From assembly GCA_001897755.1 (NCBI GenBank), contig MKUJ01000001.1:69802-133801 (forward strand): a stretch of 64,000 bases of DNA, in the 5' to 3' direction. The stretch is from Afipia sp. 64-13 (GTDB taxonomy: Bacteria; Pseudomonadota; Alphaproteobacteria; Rhizobiales; Xanthobacteraceae). Position 1 is the first letter of the stretch. Each line of letters starts with the position of its first letter. A program made the translations under genes and the position numbers. The notes under the pieces were generated by a model. The model saw nothing but the letters and a program-made list of their open reading frames with translations. It was not told the DNA's origin and made no database searches. Shown here one piece after another: positions 27,685-35,530 of the stretch.

Positions 27685-28508
27685 GAAACGTCGCCATCAT
27701 CGCGGCCAAGGAAATCCAGGAAGGCCTGCGCAATCGCTGGGTGCTCGCCACTACGCTGCTGCTCGCCGCTCTGGCGCTGTCGCTGACCTTTCTCGGCAGC
27801 GCGCCGACCGGCAATGTCGGTGCGGGCGCGATGGATGTTGTGGTGGTCAGCCTGTCCAGCCTCACGATCTTCCTGCTGCCGCTGATCGCCCTGCTGATTT
27901 CGCATGACGCCATTGTCGGCGAGATGGAGCGCGGAACCATGATTCTGCTGCTCAGTTATCCGGTCGGCCGCTACCAGATCGTTCTCGGCAAATTCTGCGG
28001 GCATGTGCTGATCCTCGCCTTCGCCACCGTCATCGGTTACGGCGTCGCGGCGGGGGCGCTGGCGTTCAGCGGGGCGGCGGTGCTGGCGGCAAGCTGGTAT
28101 GCGTTTGCCTGGATGATTGGAACGTCGATCATGCTTGGGGCCGCGTTTGTCGCCATCGGCTATCTCATCAGCAGTCTGGCGCGCGATCGCGGCACGGCGG
28201 CCGGAGTCTCGGTCGGCGTCTGGCTGATCATGGTGCTGGTGTTCGACATGGCGCTGCTGGGGGTGCTGGTCGTCGATCAGGGCAAGATCGTTTCGGCCGC
28301 GGTGCTCGAATATCTGCTTTTCCTCAATCCGACCGACATCTATCGTCTCGCCAATCTCACCGGCTTCAACGTCAGCCAGTTTTCCGGCATGGCCGGCCTT
28401 GCCGGCAGCACGGGCGCCGGTACGAGCGCATTGTTGCTCGGCATGGCGCTGTGGATCGCCATTCCGCTCGGTCTCGCCACCGCCTCTTTCGCCCGGAGGG
28501 AGCTGTGA
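27681..28508 (+). CDS. nosY: NosY, ABC permease for NosZ maturation
   Basis: 275 residues from GTG 27681 (GTGA overlap with nosF). Six hydrophobic helices; the N-terminus 'RNVAIIAAKEIQEGLRNRWV' is the amphipathic stretch typical of ABC-2 permeases, and 'HDAIVGEMERGTMILLLSYP' is the coupling-region motif. It forms the membrane part of the NosFY transporter. Its stop shares one base with the nosL start (TGATG). Confidence 0.94.
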   Translation: MRNVAIIAAKEIQEGLRNRWVLATTLLLAALALSLTFLGSAPTGNVGAGAMDVVVVSLSSLTIFLLPLIALLISHDAIVGEMERGTMILLLSYPVGRYQIVLGKFCGHVLILAFATVIGYGVAAGALAFSGAAVLAASWYAFAWMIGTSIMLGAAFVAIGYLISSLARDRGTAAGVSVGVWLIMVLVFDMALLGVLVVDQGKIVSAAVLEYLLFLNPTDIYRLANLTGFNVSQFSGMAGLAGSTGAGTSALLLGMALWIAIPLGLATASFARREL

Positions 28509-29050
28509 TGTTGCGCGCGCTCTGCGTTGCCGTCTTCGCGCTGACGCTCGCCGCCTGCAATCAGGACGAGACGAAATCCGCGCCGCCGCCGCCCGCCGCG
28601 CTGAACAGCGAGGCGATGGGCGTGTTCTGCGGCATGAATCTGCTGGAACATCCGGGGCCGAAGGGACAGATCATCACCGCGAGCCGGATCGACCCGTACT
28701 GGTTCTCATCGGTGCGCGACACGGTGGCGTTCACGTTGATGCCGGACCAGCCGCGCGACATCCGCGCGATCTATGTTTCCGACATGGGCGCGGCGCCGAG
28801 CTGGGAGGAGCCGGGCGCCACCAACTGGATCGACGCGCGCAAGGCGTTCTTCGTGATCGAGAGCCGTCGGCGCAGCGGCATGGAGACCGACGAGGCGGTG
28901 CCGTTCGCGAGCCGCGCGGCGGCAGATGCCTTTGTCGCCAGCCATGGCGGGCGTATCGTCGGCTTCGACCAGATTCCGAAAAACTATGTGCTCGGCAGCA
29001 GCGCGGCGGAGCAAAACGGGTATGATCCCGCGCAGATAAAGACCAACTGA
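28508..29050 (+). CDS. nosL: NosL, copper-binding lipoprotein of the nos operon
   Basis: 180 residues. A lipoprotein signal ends in LTLAAC, placing the protein on the periplasmic face of a membrane. The NosL domain carries 'VFCGMNLLEHPGPKGQI', whose Cys/Met/His region is proposed to bind Cu(I), and 'DMGAAPSWEEPGATNWIDA'. It acts as a copper chaperone for NosZ. Start ATG 28508 chosen because it opens the lipobox; a longer frame starting upstream lies within nosY. Confidence 0.94.
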   Translation: MLRALCVAVFALTLAACNQDETKSAPPPPAALNSEAMGVFCGMNLLEHPGPKGQIITASRIDPYWFSSVRDTVAFTLMPDQPRDIRAIYVSDMGAAPSWEEPGATNWIDARKAFFVIESRRRSGMETDEAVPFASRAAADAFVASHGGRIVGFDQIPKNYVLGSSAAEQNGYDPAQIKTN

Positions 29051-29061
29051 AGGCGGCGGCC

Positions 29062-30057
29062 ATGACACACACATCCCTCACGCGCCGGCGCTTGATTGCC
29101 ATTACGGCCATGGCGGGCGGGGCTGCCCTGCTCGGCGGGCGCCGCGCTTTTGCGGATGCGCCGATCCGCTGGCAGGGGTCGGCGCTCGGCGCGCAGGTCT
29201 CGGTCGAGATTTATCATCCCGACCGGGCCAAGGCCGAGCGGCTGGTGCATCTGTGCGTGCAGGACGTGCGCCGGCTCGAACAGCAGTTCAGCCTCTATCA
29301 GCCGGATTCGGCGATCTGCACCCTGAACCGCACCGGCGTTCTGATCTCGCCCGATGCCGACATGATCGCGCTGCTCAAGGCTGCGCTCGGCTTCGCCGAA
29401 CTCACCGACGGCGCGTTCGATCCGACGGTGCAGCCGCTGTGGACTCTTTACGCGGCGCATTTCACGCAGGAGCGGCCGGCGCCGGAGGGCCCGTCCGTGG
29501 AGAAGCTGGCGGAAGCGCTGTCGAAAGTCGGCTACCGCGATCTCAAGGTCAGCGACGATCGCGTCGCGCTGCTCAGGCCGGGCGGCGCGATCACGCTGAA
29601 CGGCATCGCGCAGGGTTACGCCACCGACCGTGTCGCCGAGACGCTGCGGGCGGCGGGCCTTTCGACCACGCTGGTCGATATGGGCGAGATCCGCGCCATC
29701 GGCACCAAGCCGGACGGCGCGCCGTGGCAGGTCGGCCTGGCCGATCCTGACAAGCCGGGCGTGGTGAACGAAACCGTCGATCTCGTCGACCGCGCGGTCG
29801 CGACCACCGCGGGGGCGGGCTTCAGGTTCGATGCTGCCGGCCGCTTCACCCATCTGTTCGATCCGAGAACCGGGCGCAGCCCGGCGCGCTATCGCTCGGT
29901 CAGCGTGATTGCGCCGACGGCGAGCGAAGCCGACGCCTTCTCGACCGCCTTCAGCCTGCTGCCGGTCTCGCGTATTCGCGAGATTGTCGCGGCGCGGCGT
30001 CATGTTCAGGTCCATCTCACCAATGCGAAGGGAGAGACGCAGGTGTATGGCGCCTGA
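29062..30057 (+). CDS. nosX: NosX, ApbE-family FMN transferase of the nos operon
   Basis: 331 residues with a Tat-like signal ('LTRRRLIAITAMAGGAALLG'). The ApbE fold motifs 'ARQFSLYQPDS'-like region at 75-85, 'GAFDPTVQPLW' (about 118), 'GAITLNGIAQGYATDRV' (about 176) and 'ATTAGAGFRF' with a C-terminal 'HLFDPRTGRSP' are visible. Family members attach FMN to the SGAT threonine of target proteins; NosR is the evident client here. It is the last gene of the nosRZDFYLX operon and lies 11 bases after nosL. Confidence 0.93.
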   Translation: MTHTSLTRRRLIAITAMAGGAALLGGRRAFADAPIRWQGSALGAQVSVEIYHPDRAKAERLVHLCVQDVRRLEQQFSLYQPDSAICTLNRTGVLISPDADMIALLKAALGFAELTDGAFDPTVQPLWTLYAAHFTQERPAPEGPSVEKLAEALSKVGYRDLKVSDDRVALLRPGGAITLNGIAQGYATDRVAETLRAAGLSTTLVDMGEIRAIGTKPDGAPWQVGLADPDKPGVVNETVDLVDRAVATTAGAGFRFDAAGRFTHLFDPRTGRSPARYRSVSVIAPTASEADAFSTAFSLLPVSRIREIVAARRHVQVHLTNAKGETQVYGA

Positions 30058-30144
30058 AGCAGTATCTTCGGCGTTCGTCCTGTTCGCCGCCGGATGCTGG
30101 CATCAAACCTGCTCGTGATGAGCGGTTCATAAAGGAGAAGAAGC

Positions 30145-30534
30145 ATGCGAGGAATGATAGCTGCTGCATTGCTGGCTGTGGTCGGCACCGGCGTTAGCCA
30201 GGCTCAGGCACAGGATGCCGCCGCCGGCGAGAAAGTCTTTGCGGTCTGCAAGGCCTGTCATCAGGTCGGCGAAACTGCGAAGAACAGCGTCGGCCCGGAG
30301 CTCAATGGTGTGATCGGCCGCAAGGCGGGCGAGGCGCCCGGCTACAACTATTCCGCAGCCAACAAGAATTCCGGCCTCACCTGGGATGAAGCCACCTTCC
30401 GCGAATACATCAAGGACCCCAAAGCCAAGGTCCCTGGCACCAAGATGGTCTATGCCGGCCTGAAGGATGAGAAGAAGATCGACGACCTGATTGCTTTCCT
30501 CAAGCAGTTCGACGCCAGCGGCAAGAAGAAATAA
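30145..30534 (+). CDS. class I cytochrome c (c550/c2 type)
   Basis: 129 residues, preceded by AAGGAGAAG. Signal peptide cleaved near AQA-QDA. One haem site CKACH (C35, C38, H39) and the axial methionine M101 in 'VPGTKMVYAG'. It resembles the soluble c550 (CycA-type) of Bradyrhizobium, which carries electrons from bc1 to periplasmic N-oxide reductases. Its place directly after the nos operon makes it a plausible donor to NosZ. The 87-base gap to nosX contains no terminator that I can see. Confidence 0.92.
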   Translation: MRGMIAAALLAVVGTGVSQAQAQDAAAGEKVFAVCKACHQVGETAKNSVGPELNGVIGRKAGEAPGYNYSAANKNSGLTWDEATFREYIKDPKAKVPGTKMVYAGLKDEKKIDDLIAFLKQFDASGKKK

Positions 30535-30569
30535 CCCGACACGCGGCCTCGGCCGATTACGTTTCAAAG

Positions 30570-30593
30570 CTCCGCCGCCGACTGGCGGCGGAG
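30570..30593. terminator. 10-bp hairpin after cytochrome c gene
   Basis: CTCCGCCGCC-GACT-GGCGGCGGAG is a perfect 10-bp stem with a tetraloop, 35 bases after the cytochrome stop. It has no T-run on the + side and only CTTTG on the - side, so termination would depend on stem strength or Rho. It could also serve the convergent DMT permease gene. Confidence 0.5.
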
Positions 30594-30688
30594 GTGTCGC
30601 GTTGGGCACGAATATCCGCAAAGCCTGCGTCGTTCGGATCGAACGGCGCATTGACGGAGCCGGTTCTCGCGTTTTCTGGCGACCGCCC

Positions 30689-31561
30689 TCAGCTTCCCAC
30701 CAGCGCGATCACGCCCATGATCATCACCGCGCAGCCAATCAACCGCCACAGGCCGACCTGCTCGCGCAGCACGATCATGCCGAGGAAGGCGCCGACCATC
30801 ATCGACATCTCGCGCGCGGGCGCGACCACGCTGACCGGCGCGCCGAGATGCAGCGCGATCAGCACCAGGATATAGGCAAGCGGCTGCAGCAGCCCGACGG
30901 CGAGGGCCAGATGCCAGTAGCCTGTCATCTTCTTGCGCGCGCGGTTCGGATTTTTCAGGATGAGCGGCGCGAGCAGGGCGAAGCGCAACAGGTTCGCGGT
31001 CCAGTTGAGAACCACGGGCGCGATGCCGAGGCTTTTGACGGCATAGGCATCGACTACCGTATAGATCGCGGTGAGGAAACCCGTCGCCGTGCCCCATAGC
31101 ACGCCGGCAAATCCGGTGCTTTTCCGGAACGCGGCGAGATTGCCCTGCGTCGAGATCAATCCGATGCCGATGACGACGCCGATGAGGCCCGCGATGCCCA
31201 GCGTCGTGGGCAGTTCGCCCAGCAGCAGGAAAGCGCCGATCGAAGACAGCAGGGGGCCGGTGCCGCGCGCCACCGGATAGACCACCGACAGGTCGGCGAC
31301 CTGATAGCCGCGTTGCAGCGACAGCGTATAAGCGAGGTGGACGACGGCGCTCAGCACAATGAAGCCGGCCACCAGCCAGCTCCACGCCATGCCGTCGCGC
31401 GCAAGCAGCCAGATCGCCCAGGGCGCATAGGCGATGCAACTGATCAGGTTGGTGACGCAGACGAAGGTCGGCCCGGCCGAGGCGGCCTGCTTCGACAGCA
31501 GATTCCAGGTTGCATGGATGAAGGCGGCGGCGATGACCAGAGCGAGCGGCGCGAGCAGCAT
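30689..31561 (-). CDS. EamA/DMT-family permease (paralogue of 12231-13064)
   Basis: 290 residues, start 'MLLAPLALVIAAAFIHATWN', about ten hydrophobic helices in two EamA repeats. It shares the 'HATWNLLSKQA' N-terminal motif and 'DLSVVYPVARGTGPLLSSIGA' with the other DMT permease in this window, so both belong to the same subfamily. Substrate unknown. It is divergent from the aldehyde dehydrogenase gene. Confidence 0.88.
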   Translation of the reverse strand: MLLAPLALVIAAAFIHATWNLLSKQAASAGPTFVCVTNLISCIAYAPWAIWLLARDGMAWSWLVAGFIVLSAVVHLAYTLSLQRGYQVADLSVVYPVARGTGPLLSSIGAFLLLGELPTTLGIAGLIGVVIGIGLISTQGNLAAFRKSTGFAGVLWGTATGFLTAIYTVVDAYAVKSLGIAPVVLNWTANLLRFALLAPLILKNPNRARKKMTGYWHLALAVGLLQPLAYILVLIALHLGAPVSVVAPAREMSMMVGAFLGMIVLREQVGLWRLIGCAVMIMGVIALVGS

Positions 31562-31824
31562 GAGACCTCCGTGCCCGGTTGCGGGCGCGTTACGGGTCTC
31601 GACATCTCCGCCTCTGGGCTTTTATCCCTCGGGTGCAGCCGCGGCACGATCACGGTTTCTGCAACGCTCGGACCAGCAGCGGCCCTTGCCGCCCGGAACC
31701 CTAGTTGCCACTCTGTCGATATGATCTATTAGCTTATCCGAAGATCGCTTCGCCACAAGGGCCATGCGTGCTTGCCCGCGCGTTTTTGCATGCCCCTCCG
31801 GATAAAAGAACGGACCAGCCGCCG

Positions 31825-33273
31825 ATGCTCACAAGATCGACAATCAATGCGCAGCCGATGCGGATCGCGGGCCGCAAGGTGTCCGCAAGCGACGTCATCG
31901 AGGTCCGTTATCCCTACACCGGCGAGGTAATCGGCACTGTGCCGGCGGGGACGGTCGCGCATGCGCGCGAGGCGTTCGACATCGCGGCGAACTACCAGCC
32001 CCGACTCAGCCGCTATCAGCGGCAGCAGATCCTCCTGAAAGCCTCGGATCTCATTTGGGAGCGTAGGGAGGCGATCTCCGCAACCATCACCCTGGAGCTG
32101 GGAATCTCCCGGAAGGACTCGCTGTACGAGTGCGGGCGGGCGCGTGATGTATTCTCGCTGGCTGGCCAGATGTGCATCGTGGATGATGGCGAGGCGTTCG
32201 CCTGCGATCTCACTCCTCATGGTCAGGCGCGGCGGATCTTCACCAGGCGCGAGCCACTGCGTGCGATCTCGGCGATCACGCCGTTCAACCATCCGCTGAA
32301 CATGGTGGCGCACAAGATCGCGCCGGCGATCGCGACCAATAACTGCATCGTCTGCAAGCCGACCGAGAAGACGCCGCTCACGGCGCTTGTTCTGGCCGAT
32401 CTGCTGTATGAAGCGGGCCTGCCGCCGCAGATGCTGTCGGTCGTCACCGGCCTGCCGGACGACATCGGCGACGAAATGGTGACGAACGAGAATATCGAGC
32501 TTGTCACCTTCACCGGCGGCGTTCGGGTCGGGAAGCTCGTCGCGCAGAAGGCGGGATACAAGCGGACGGTTCTGGAGCTCGGCGGCAACGATCCGCTGAT
32601 CGTGCTGGCCGATCTGGCGGGCCCGGATATCGAACGCGCGGCGGCGCTCGCCGTTGCCGGCGCAACGCGAAATTCCGGCCAGCGCTGTACGGCGGTGAAA
32701 CGGATCCTGGTGGATGACAGCATCGCCGACGAATTCGTCGGCCACGTCCTGCAACGGGCGAAAGCGCTCACATTCGGCGATCCGATGGATCCGCAGATCG
32801 ATCTCGGAACGGTGGTCGACGCGGAGGCGGCGGAGATGTTCGATCAGCGGGTGGCAGATGCGCAGAAGATGGGAGCGAAGATCCTCTATCATCCCGGGCG
32901 CAAGGGCGCGTTGTTTCCGCCGGTGGTCGTCGATCATGTCGATCCCAAATCCGAGCTTGTGCGCGAGGAAACCTTCGGACCTGTGATCCCCATCATTCGC
33001 TGCCGGGGAATAGACGAGCTGATCGAGATATCGAACGGCACGGCTTTCGGACTGTCGTCCGGCGTCTGCACCAATCGCCTCGATCACGCGACGCGATTGA
33101 TCGAGGAGCTCAAGGTCGGGACGGTCAATATCTGGGAAGTGCCGGGCTATCGCACCGAGATGTCGCCGTTCGGCGGCATCAAGGATTCGGGCAACGGCGC
33201 CAAGGAAGGCATCGTCGAGGCGATGAAATCCTATACCAACGTCAAGACGTTCTCGCTTCCGTGGGGAAGCTGA
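31825..33273 (+). CDS. aldehyde dehydrogenase, phosphonoacetaldehyde dehydrogenase (PhnY)-like
   Basis: 482 residues from ATG 31825; an in-frame extension to 31705 is unlikely. The NAD(P)-dependent ALDH catalytic set is present: N in 'TPFNHPLN', E251 in 'LELGGNDP' and nucleophile C288 in '[11 protein letters not shown]'. The C-terminal stretch '[21 protein letters not shown]' with 'KTFSLPW' closely resembles PhnY-type phosphonoacetaldehyde dehydrogenases. No other phosphonate genes are nearby, so a different short aldehyde substrate is possible. The upstream ribosome-binding site is weak. Confidence 0.85.
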   Translation: MLTRSTINAQPMRIAGRKVSASDVIEVRYPYTGEVIGTVPAGTVAHAREAFDIAANYQPRLSRYQRQQILLKASDLIWERREAISATITLELGISRKDSLYECGRARDVFSLAGQMCIVDDGEAFACDLTPHGQARRIFTRREPLRAISAITPFNHPLNMVAHKIAPAIATNNCIVCKPTEKTPLTALVLADLLYEAGLPPQMLSVVTGLPDDIGDEMVTNENIELVTFTGGVRVGKLVAQKAGYKRTVLELGGNDPLIVLADLAGPDIERAAALAVAGATRNSGQRCTAVKRILVDDSIADEFVGHVLQRAKALTFGDPMDPQIDLGTVVDAEAAEMFDQRVADAQKMGAKILYHPGRKGALFPPVVVDHVDPKSELVREETFGPVIPIIRCRGIDELIEISNGTAFGLSSGVCTNRLDHATRLIEELKVGTVNIWEVPGYRTEMSPFGGIKDSGNGAKEGIVEAMKSYTNVKTFSLPWGS

Positions 33274-33451
33274 AGCATTTTTGCGCTGAGCGGGCGAACG
33301 GATTCGTGCGACTTTTTCTCCGTGCGTTTCTCACTGCGTCACAATGGCACATCATGGCCGCGCTTCCGGAAGGTAATTCGCAATGGCCTGCTGCTAAGTG
33401 AGCAGTTGTCGATTCGATTTGATTCGACTCATCGAGAAACGAGGAGAAATG

Positions 33452-34177
33452 ATGAAACTGAAGCTTGCTGCGGTCGCGCTTCTGGCGTCGACGGCGATTG
33501 CATCTGCTGCCGATCTTCCGGGGCGCACTTACACCAAGGCTCCGATCACGCCTGTCGCGCAGGTCTACAACTGGACCGGCTTTTATCTCGGTGCTTTCGG
33601 CGGCTATGGTTTTGGCGGCAAGCTCAAGGGCGACAACACCGATTTCGACAATGATGGCATAGATGACGTCACTTCAATCAGCGGCGTGAAGGGCAGCTTC
33701 GGCGGCGGCACCATCGGCTACAACTGGCAGGCACCCGGCAGCCGGATCGTGTGGGGCTTCGAAGTCGATGCCGCGGGCGCCAGCCTCAAGCAGAATTTCG
33801 CCGACGTTGACAGCACCTTCTCCTACAAGGTGAATGCATTCGGCACCGTCACCGGCCGGGTCGGCTTTGCCGTCGACAACATGCTGATCTACGCCAAGGG
33901 CGGCTATGCCTGGGCCAGCACCAAGTTCTCCGCAAGCGACGGACCGGAATCTTTCACCAGCAGCAAGACCCACTCCGGCTACGCGGTCGGCGCCGGTCTT
34001 GAATATGCGTTCCTGCCGTCCTGGTCGGCCAAGGCGGAGTATCTTTACGCCGATTACGGCAAAGCGACCTATGGCCCATCGCCTGATGGCGACACCGGCC
34101 GCGTCGGTCTGACCAACCATACTGTGAAGGTCGGCATCAATTATCACTTCAATTCGCCGGTCGTCGCCCGCTACTGA
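33452..34177 (+). CDS. small outer-membrane beta-barrel protein (Omp25/OmpA-barrel type)
   Basis: 241 residues from ATG 33452, five bases after GAGGAG (the ATG at 33449 is too close). Signal peptide 'MKLKLAAVALLASTAIASA' is followed by 'VYNWTGFYLGAFGGYGFGG', the typical opening of the rhizobial/Brucella Omp25-Omp31 family. Alternating strands such as 'GTVTGRVGFAVDNMLIYAKG' and a C-terminal 'HTVKVGINYHF' ending near an aromatic residue support an eight-stranded barrel. These are abundant surface proteins. A strong terminator follows. Confidence 0.9.
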   Translation: MKLKLAAVALLASTAIASAADLPGRTYTKAPITPVAQVYNWTGFYLGAFGGYGFGGKLKGDNTDFDNDGIDDVTSISGVKGSFGGGTIGYNWQAPGSRIVWGFEVDAAGASLKQNFADVDSTFSYKVNAFGTVTGRVGFAVDNMLIYAKGGYAWASTKFSASDGPESFTSSKTHSGYAVGAGLEYAFLPSWSAKAEYLYADYGKATYGPSPDGDTGRVGLTNHTVKVGINYHFNSPVVARY

Positions 34178-34201
34178 CGACGGCACGGGCGAATTCGCTG
34201 G

Positions 34202-34233
34202 AAGGCCCCGGTTTGCGCCGGGGCCTTTATTAT
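34202..34233 (+). terminator. intrinsic terminator after outer-membrane protein gene
   Basis: AAGGCCCCGG and CCGGGGCCTT pair around TTTGCG, followed by TATTATT. Ten-pair stem 24 bases after the stop. Confidence 0.8.
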
Positions 34234-34375
34234 TAGTGCCGAAACTCTGCCGGCTGTTTTGAGCGACTCTAAATTTGCGGTCTTGTCCCGGCCGGCGTTG
34301 TTCAGCATGGTCGCGGCCAATGCCGAACGATTTTGCAAGTGGCCGAGTTTCACGCATTCAGATGCGGGAACCGTG

Positions 34376-35368
34376 ATGAGCGTCAGCCATCGAATCTCCG
34401 CGACAGGTTTCACCATCTCGGAACTGATCCGCGAGAGCGCGGAGCTTTCGCTTGGAATTCACCCCGCCGATATGGCGCCGCAGGCGATGGAGACGCCGCT
34501 CTGCGCGGGCCGGTTGATGGTGCACGAAGTCTATCCCGGTCTCACCGCCACGGCGAACGATGTGTCCTATCTGTCGGAACACGAACTGTCGGTGGAGATG
34601 GAGCCGTCTTTGCTGTGCGGGCTCGTGCTGCGCGGCGAGAACGACATGATGAACGCCGAGGGCTACGGCCAGGTGACCAAGCGCCTGGAACAGCCGACCG
34701 TCGTCGGGTTCGGCCGGAGCACGAGATTTCGGCGGATCTGCAAGGCGCCATATACGTCCTGTGCGGCAGGCTTCATTCTCAAGCCTTCATTTTTTGACAG
34801 GTTTGGCGAGGACGTGACCGACGACGGTCTTATCGCGCTGCGCGATTTTTTCTCGGGCGATTTTCGCGTCGAAACCCTGCCGCGTTCGGCGCGCGTGATC
34901 GAGCTCGGGCAACGCAATCTTGATCATCCCTATAATGGCCAGCTCGGCGAGCTGTTTCTGGAAAGCAACACGCTGTCGTTCGTGATCGAGATTGCGGAAT
35001 TGCTCAAGCAGGAGCGACGGCTGGTCGCGCAGATCGGGCGGCGTCATTACGATCGGGTGATGGAGGCGCGCGACATGCTCGACGCCAATCTTGTCACGCC
35101 GCCGCAGACGCTCGATCTGGCGCGGCAGATCGGCGTCAACATCACCACGCTGCAGGACAACTTCAAGAAAGTGTTCGGCACCACGATCTTCGGCTACGTC
35201 CGCACCCAGCGCCTGCTGATGGCGCGTGTGCTGCTGCTCGACTACCGGCTCTCCGTCGCCGAGGCGGGTTATCGGGTCGGCTTCGCCAGCCCGGCCGCGT
35301 TTACGGCGGCCTATCGCAGGCATTTCGGCCATCCGCCGGGAAAAGAAACGGCGCGCGAGCGCGACTGA
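34376..35368 (+). CDS. AraC-family regulator, PchR-like
   Basis: 330 residues from ATG 34376 ('MSVSHRISATGFTISELI'); a TTG at 34259 would add 39 residues but overlaps the terminator zone of the previous gene. The C-terminal AraC domain (about 230-325) has two helix-turn-helix units: 'TLDLARQIGVNITTLQDNFKKVFG' and 'VAEAGYRVGFASPAAFTAAYRRHFG'. The N-terminal domain ('EHELSVEMEPSLLCGLVLRG') resembles PchR-type siderophore sensors. It lies 162 bases upstream of the TonB receptor gene on the same strand, with tandem repeats between, so it probably activates the receptor. Confidence 0.88.
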   Translation: MSVSHRISATGFTISELIRESAELSLGIHPADMAPQAMETPLCAGRLMVHEVYPGLTATANDVSYLSEHELSVEMEPSLLCGLVLRGENDMMNAEGYGQVTKRLEQPTVVGFGRSTRFRRICKAPYTSCAAGFILKPSFFDRFGEDVTDDGLIALRDFFSGDFRVETLPRSARVIELGQRNLDHPYNGQLGELFLESNTLSFVIEIAELLKQERRLVAQIGRRHYDRVMEARDMLDANLVTPPQTLDLARQIGVNITTLQDNFKKVFGTTIFGYVRTQRLLMARVLLLDYRLSVAEAGYRVGFASPAAFTAAYRRHFGHPPGKETARERD

Positions 35369-35424
35369 GTGCGCGTTGGATTTCATGCGGCTCGCTACTT
35401 TACATCCGTTCTAATTCTAAACTG

Positions 35425-35458
35425 CGTTTCGCGACAGTATTCCGACGTTTCGCAATAG
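35425..35458 (+). promoter_or_regulatory. 21-bp-spaced direct repeat, AraC-type operator candidate
   Basis: CGTTTCGCGACAG (35425-35437) and CGTTTCGCAATAG (35446-35458) are direct repeats identical at 11 of 13 positions, exactly 21 bases (two helical turns) apart. This is the arrangement bound by AraC-family dimers or double helix-turn-helix units. They lie 73-106 bases before the TonB receptor start. Just before them, GTTCTAATTCTAAAC (35408-35422) contains half-sites like those of Irr-type iron boxes. Confidence 0.5.
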
Positions 35459-35530
35459 CGGTCAGCGTGGCGAGTCCGGTCCAGCGGCCTGTATCTCATC
35501 AATGAATTTTGATGTCGGGGGTAACTGGAA

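Noticed and set aside
34259-34375. Longer N-terminus of the AraC regulator from TTG 34259
   Set aside because: The extension follows directly after a terminator, starts with TTG and adds residues without similarity to AraC-family N-termini; ATG 34376 is more credible.
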